From the NCBI GenBank assembly GCA_033557465.1, contig JAWIIG010000039.1:1488001-1552000 (forward strand): DNA of 64,000 bases, in the 5' to 3' direction. The DNA is from Ichthyophis bannanicus (Eukaryota > Chordata > Amphibia > Gymnophiona > Ichthyophiidae). Positions 61,501-64,000 of the stretch are shown here, in pieces. The notes under the pieces are model-generated. The model was given only the letters and a program-made list of their open reading frames with translations, was not told where the DNA came from and did no database searches. How positions within the stretch are numbered: position 1 is the first letter of the stretch; every line of letters begins with the position of its first letter. Both the position numbers and the translations under genes were made by a program.

Positions 61501-62650
61501 GAACCCACTGTTTTTTGTTGGATCAGTTAGGGCCTAGTAGCAGCAATTAAAGTTTGAATTTAAAACACAGAGGAGAGCTTTCTGGTTACATTTCATACCC
61601 AGCAGAGAGCTTGTAGTTTAAATTTAATAGTCACTCAGGGCCAAGTAACAGCAAAGTACTTTTAGTTTAAATTTAACACACAGAAGAAAGCTTTCTGGTT
61701 AAATTTAGTACCCAGCAGAGAGCTTGTAGTTTAAATTTCATAAGAAGTTAGAGCCTAGCAGCAGCTAAGAGCTATAATTTAAATCAAATCAGAATTTAGC
61801 TTACCTCAGCAGCACAAGACAGGGTACTGTGTAGCAGCCCTCTTTTAATAAGTGTTATTTCCCTCCCTCCCTCCCCACACCCACCCTCCCCTTGGATAAT
61901 CATGGCTTTATAGGTACTTACACATCTTAAAAGACAGGAGGTGCTTTCAGGTGAAGCTCATTACCCAAATCAGTCATACACTAAGGACCTGAGATTAATT
62001 AAGCTTCAGGTGAACAAGGTATATTAAACATATTAGGTACAGTTTTATTGGTATAAATACCCATAGCAACCCCTAGTAAGTAAGAACTTAAAGATCTAGA
62101 CACAAACTTAAAACTAAGATGCAGACAACAGTCCAGCAGCGGGATGGGGGCTTTCCAGTCTTTTGCATTGAGTGTCACATGTATGATTTTCTCCCAGTTG
62201 GTGAGAGGTCTTACGTGTGCACTAGGTGCAAGGAGCTCTTTTCTTTTCAGGGAACAAGTCCGTTCTCTAGAGCCTAAGTAGCAGACTTGGAAAACATAAG
62301 ACAGACAGAGAGGTACATAGACGAGACCTACAGGGATATAGTCCTGAAGTCCCACCTCCAGTCTGGCAGCACCCCTGTTGCCATGGAAGAGAGAGGTCAC
62401 GTGACAGGAGAACATCACCCTGGTGTGGCAGGAAGTGATCCTGTAACTAGGACCTGTCCTCCAGGTGATGTAAAACCCTCTCGCACCGAGGAAGTTTCTC
62501 CAGGGCCATGTGCCCATGAGGGAAGGGTTAGGACAGCCGTTATAGTTGGTGATTCGATCATTAGGCATGTAGATAGCTGGGTGGCTGGTGGACGTGAGGA
62601 TCGCCTGGTAACATGCCTGCCTGTTCCACGTGCACGACCCAAAAGGCAAA
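61500..62650 (+). mobile_element. CR1 LINE 5' end (5'UTR and ORF1), plus strand
   Basis: The 5'UTR has at least two ~113-bp units (ACACAGAGGAGAGCTTTCTG at 61565; ACACAGAAGAAAGCTTTCTG at 61678), the CCCTCCCTCCCTCCCC tract, and the CCTGAGATTAATTAAGCTTC block. ORF1 follows from 62119. At about 62650 it changes abruptly to inverted CR1 ORF2. Confidence 0.88.
62119..62650 (+). pseudogene. CR1 ORF1, internally deleted and truncated
   Basis: Starts MQTTVQQRDGGFPVF; frame changes and a stop occur before 62287, then RQTERYIDETYRDIV and the esterase start VIVGDSIIRHVDSWVAGGRE. After RLVTCLP about 70 codons, including the GTND block, are missing relative to 37686-38606; VPRARPKRQ resumes and then ends at the inversion junction. 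Not functional. Confidence 0.85.
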
Positions 62651-64000
62651 TTTCATCTGCCATTTTGATGCCCAGTCTTCCAATTTATCAAGATCTTCTT
62701 GCAATTTTCCACAATCCTCTTGGGTTTTAACAACTTTAAATAGTTTTGTGTCATCTGCAAATTTGATAACCTCACTCGTTATTCCACTTTCCAGGTCATT
62801 TATGAATATGTCAAAAAGCAGCGGACCCAGCACAGATCCCTGGGGTACACCACTATTCACCTTTCTCCATTGGGAAAATTGGCCATTTAGCCCTACCCTC
62901 TGCTTTCTATCTTTTAACAAGTTCCTGATCCACAATAGTACACTGCCTCCTATCCCATGACTCTTTAGTTTTGCCAAAGGTCTCTCATGAGGGTCCTTGT
63001 CAAAGACTTTCTGAAAGTCCAGATACACAATATCAACCGACTCACATTTGTCCACCTGATTATTCACTCCTTTAAAAAAACATAACAGATTAGTAAGACA
63101 TGATCTTCCTTGTCTAAAGCCATGTTGTCTGTCTCCCATTAGGTCATGACTATCTACATGCTGAGTAATTTTATTCTTTATGATGGTTTCTACCATTTTT
63201 CCCGGTACTGACGTCAGGCTCACCGGTCTGTAGTTTCCCGGATCACCCCTGGAACCTTTTTTAAAAATTGGTGTTACATTGGCGATCCTCCAATCTTCAG
63301 GTATTAGAGATGATTTTAATGATAGTTCACAGATTACTAATAGCAGTTCTGCAATCTCGTATTTCAGTTCTTTCAACACCCTTGGATGTATACCATCCGG
63401 CCCAGGTGATTTGCTACTCTTCAGTTTATCTAATAGTTGTAATACCTCTTCCCGATGTATCGATATTTCCTTCAAATCTTCCGCACCTTTAAATACCACT
63501 TCAGTCATGGGTAACATCCCTACATCTTCCTCAGTAAAGACTGAAGCAAAGAATTCATTCAGTCTCTCCGCTATCGCCTTATCGCCTCTTATTGCTCCTT
63601 TAACCCCTTTATCATCTAATGGACCAACTAACTCTCACACAGGTTTTTTGCTATGAATGTACTTGAAAAAATCTTTACTTCGTGTTTTTGCTTCCGCAGC
63701 AAGCTTCTTCTGAAATTCTCCCTTTGCCTGCCTTATCAATGCCTTGCATTTGACTTGCCAGTGCTTGTGCTGTTTCCAGGTTTCGTCGTTTGGCTCTTTT
63801 TTCCATTTCATGAAAGATGCTTTTTTGGCAACAGCCGCCTCTCTGACCTCACCATTAAACCATGCTGGCAGTTTTTTGGACTTCCTTCCACTTTTCTTAA
63901 AGCGTGGAATACAGCTGGTCTGGGCTTCCAAGATAGTATTTTTCAACAACAGCCAAGCCTGATGTACGTCTTTAACCTTTGCAACTGCTCCTTTTAGTTT
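62651..64000 (-). mobile_element. CR1 LINE ORF2 segment, minus strand, runs off the window
   Basis: Endonuclease-RT linker and RT up to KWQMKF, then broken by the inversion junction at about 62650. The 5' side continues beyond 64000. Same subfamily as the CR1 copies at 31797 and 37280. Confidence 0.9.
62660..64000 (-). pseudogene. CR1 ORF2, RT part, partial
   Basis: 62561-63517 carries an open frame: [91 protein letters not shown] and FADDTKLFKVV. 63635-63949 holds the linker (FKKSGRKSKKLPAWFNGEVR). RT catalytic residues are present, but the C-terminus is replaced by inverted ORF1 sequence and a frameshift separates linker and RT. Confidence 0.88.

Noticed and set aside
62287..62730. A complete small ORF1 protein
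   Set aside because: It is a CR1 ORF1 with a missing GTND block that reads into inverted ORF2 sequence.
61500..64000. Twin-priming inversion of a single CR1
   Set aside because: In twin priming the inverted segment lies on the 5' side of the 3' end; here the order differs and no 3' end or duplication is visible.

Overview
This is a eukaryotic, almost certainly vertebrate, genomic window consisting nearly entirely of transposable elements. An amphibian is the best fit because abundant DIRS elements sit beside CR1, L2-type and RTE LINEs, a Gmr1-like Gypsy element and DNA transposons. Caecilian is only a guess. No bacterial-type operon, CRISPR array or functional tRNA gene was seen. The one host gene piece I recognise is the last coding exon of an ILVBL (HACL2)-like thiamine-diphosphate enzyme on the minus strand (9166-9344), with its splice acceptor and stop codon. 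If no other exon lies to the right, the rest of the window is the TE-filled intron upstream of that exon.

Layout. 8-5788: near-complete minus-strand DIRS element (gag, RT-RNase H-methyltransferase-like, tyrosine recombinase, inverted termini, internal complementary region). 6064-6345: CR1 3' end. 7595-7696: near-perfect foldback. 9166-9344: host exon. 9487-11888: decayed second DIRS. 12459-19248: Gypsy element with a SCAN-like Gag and a dUTPase in pol; its 5' LTR is split by a Tigger/pogo element (13787-15590) and its 3' half is deleted. 19923-25520: CR1 pieces, a tRNA-type SINE, an LTR interrupted by a TTAA-flanked MITE, and a CR1 RT copy. 26330-29830: L2-type LINE with an uninterrupted 1066-codon reading frame. 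30150-31790: second L2-type LINE, minus strand. 31797-37272: long minus-strand CR1 carrying a solo LTR (33586-35061).

37280-50180: a plus-strand CR1 head-to-head with the previous one. It was split first or second by a DNA transposon of an unfamiliar family (39230-42061) and by a third, well-preserved DIRS (42148-47696). 50182-51340: inverted CR1 5' end with 405-bp tandem 5'UTR units. 51419-51706: second copy of the LTR, showing the empty MITE site. 51757-54250: RTE LINE. 54681-55900: G-rich degenerate minisatellite. 56706-57141: hAT-type MITE. 57206-59050: CR1 of another subfamily. 59192-59346: foldback. 59600-61391: L2-type LINE. 61500-64000: CR1 5' part fused to an inverted CR1 ORF2 that runs off the window.

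The elements do not act together as a pathway; the informative structure is their nesting. Reading interruptions and target-site duplications gives relative ages: CR1 copies are older than the solo LTR, the 39230-42061 transposon and DIRS-C; the Gypsy LTR is older than the Tigger; the 21855 LTR is older than its MITE. The most novel-looking items are the 39230-42061 transposon, the Gypsy element joining a SCAN-like capsid with a dUTPase, and the CR1 5'UTR tandem units.
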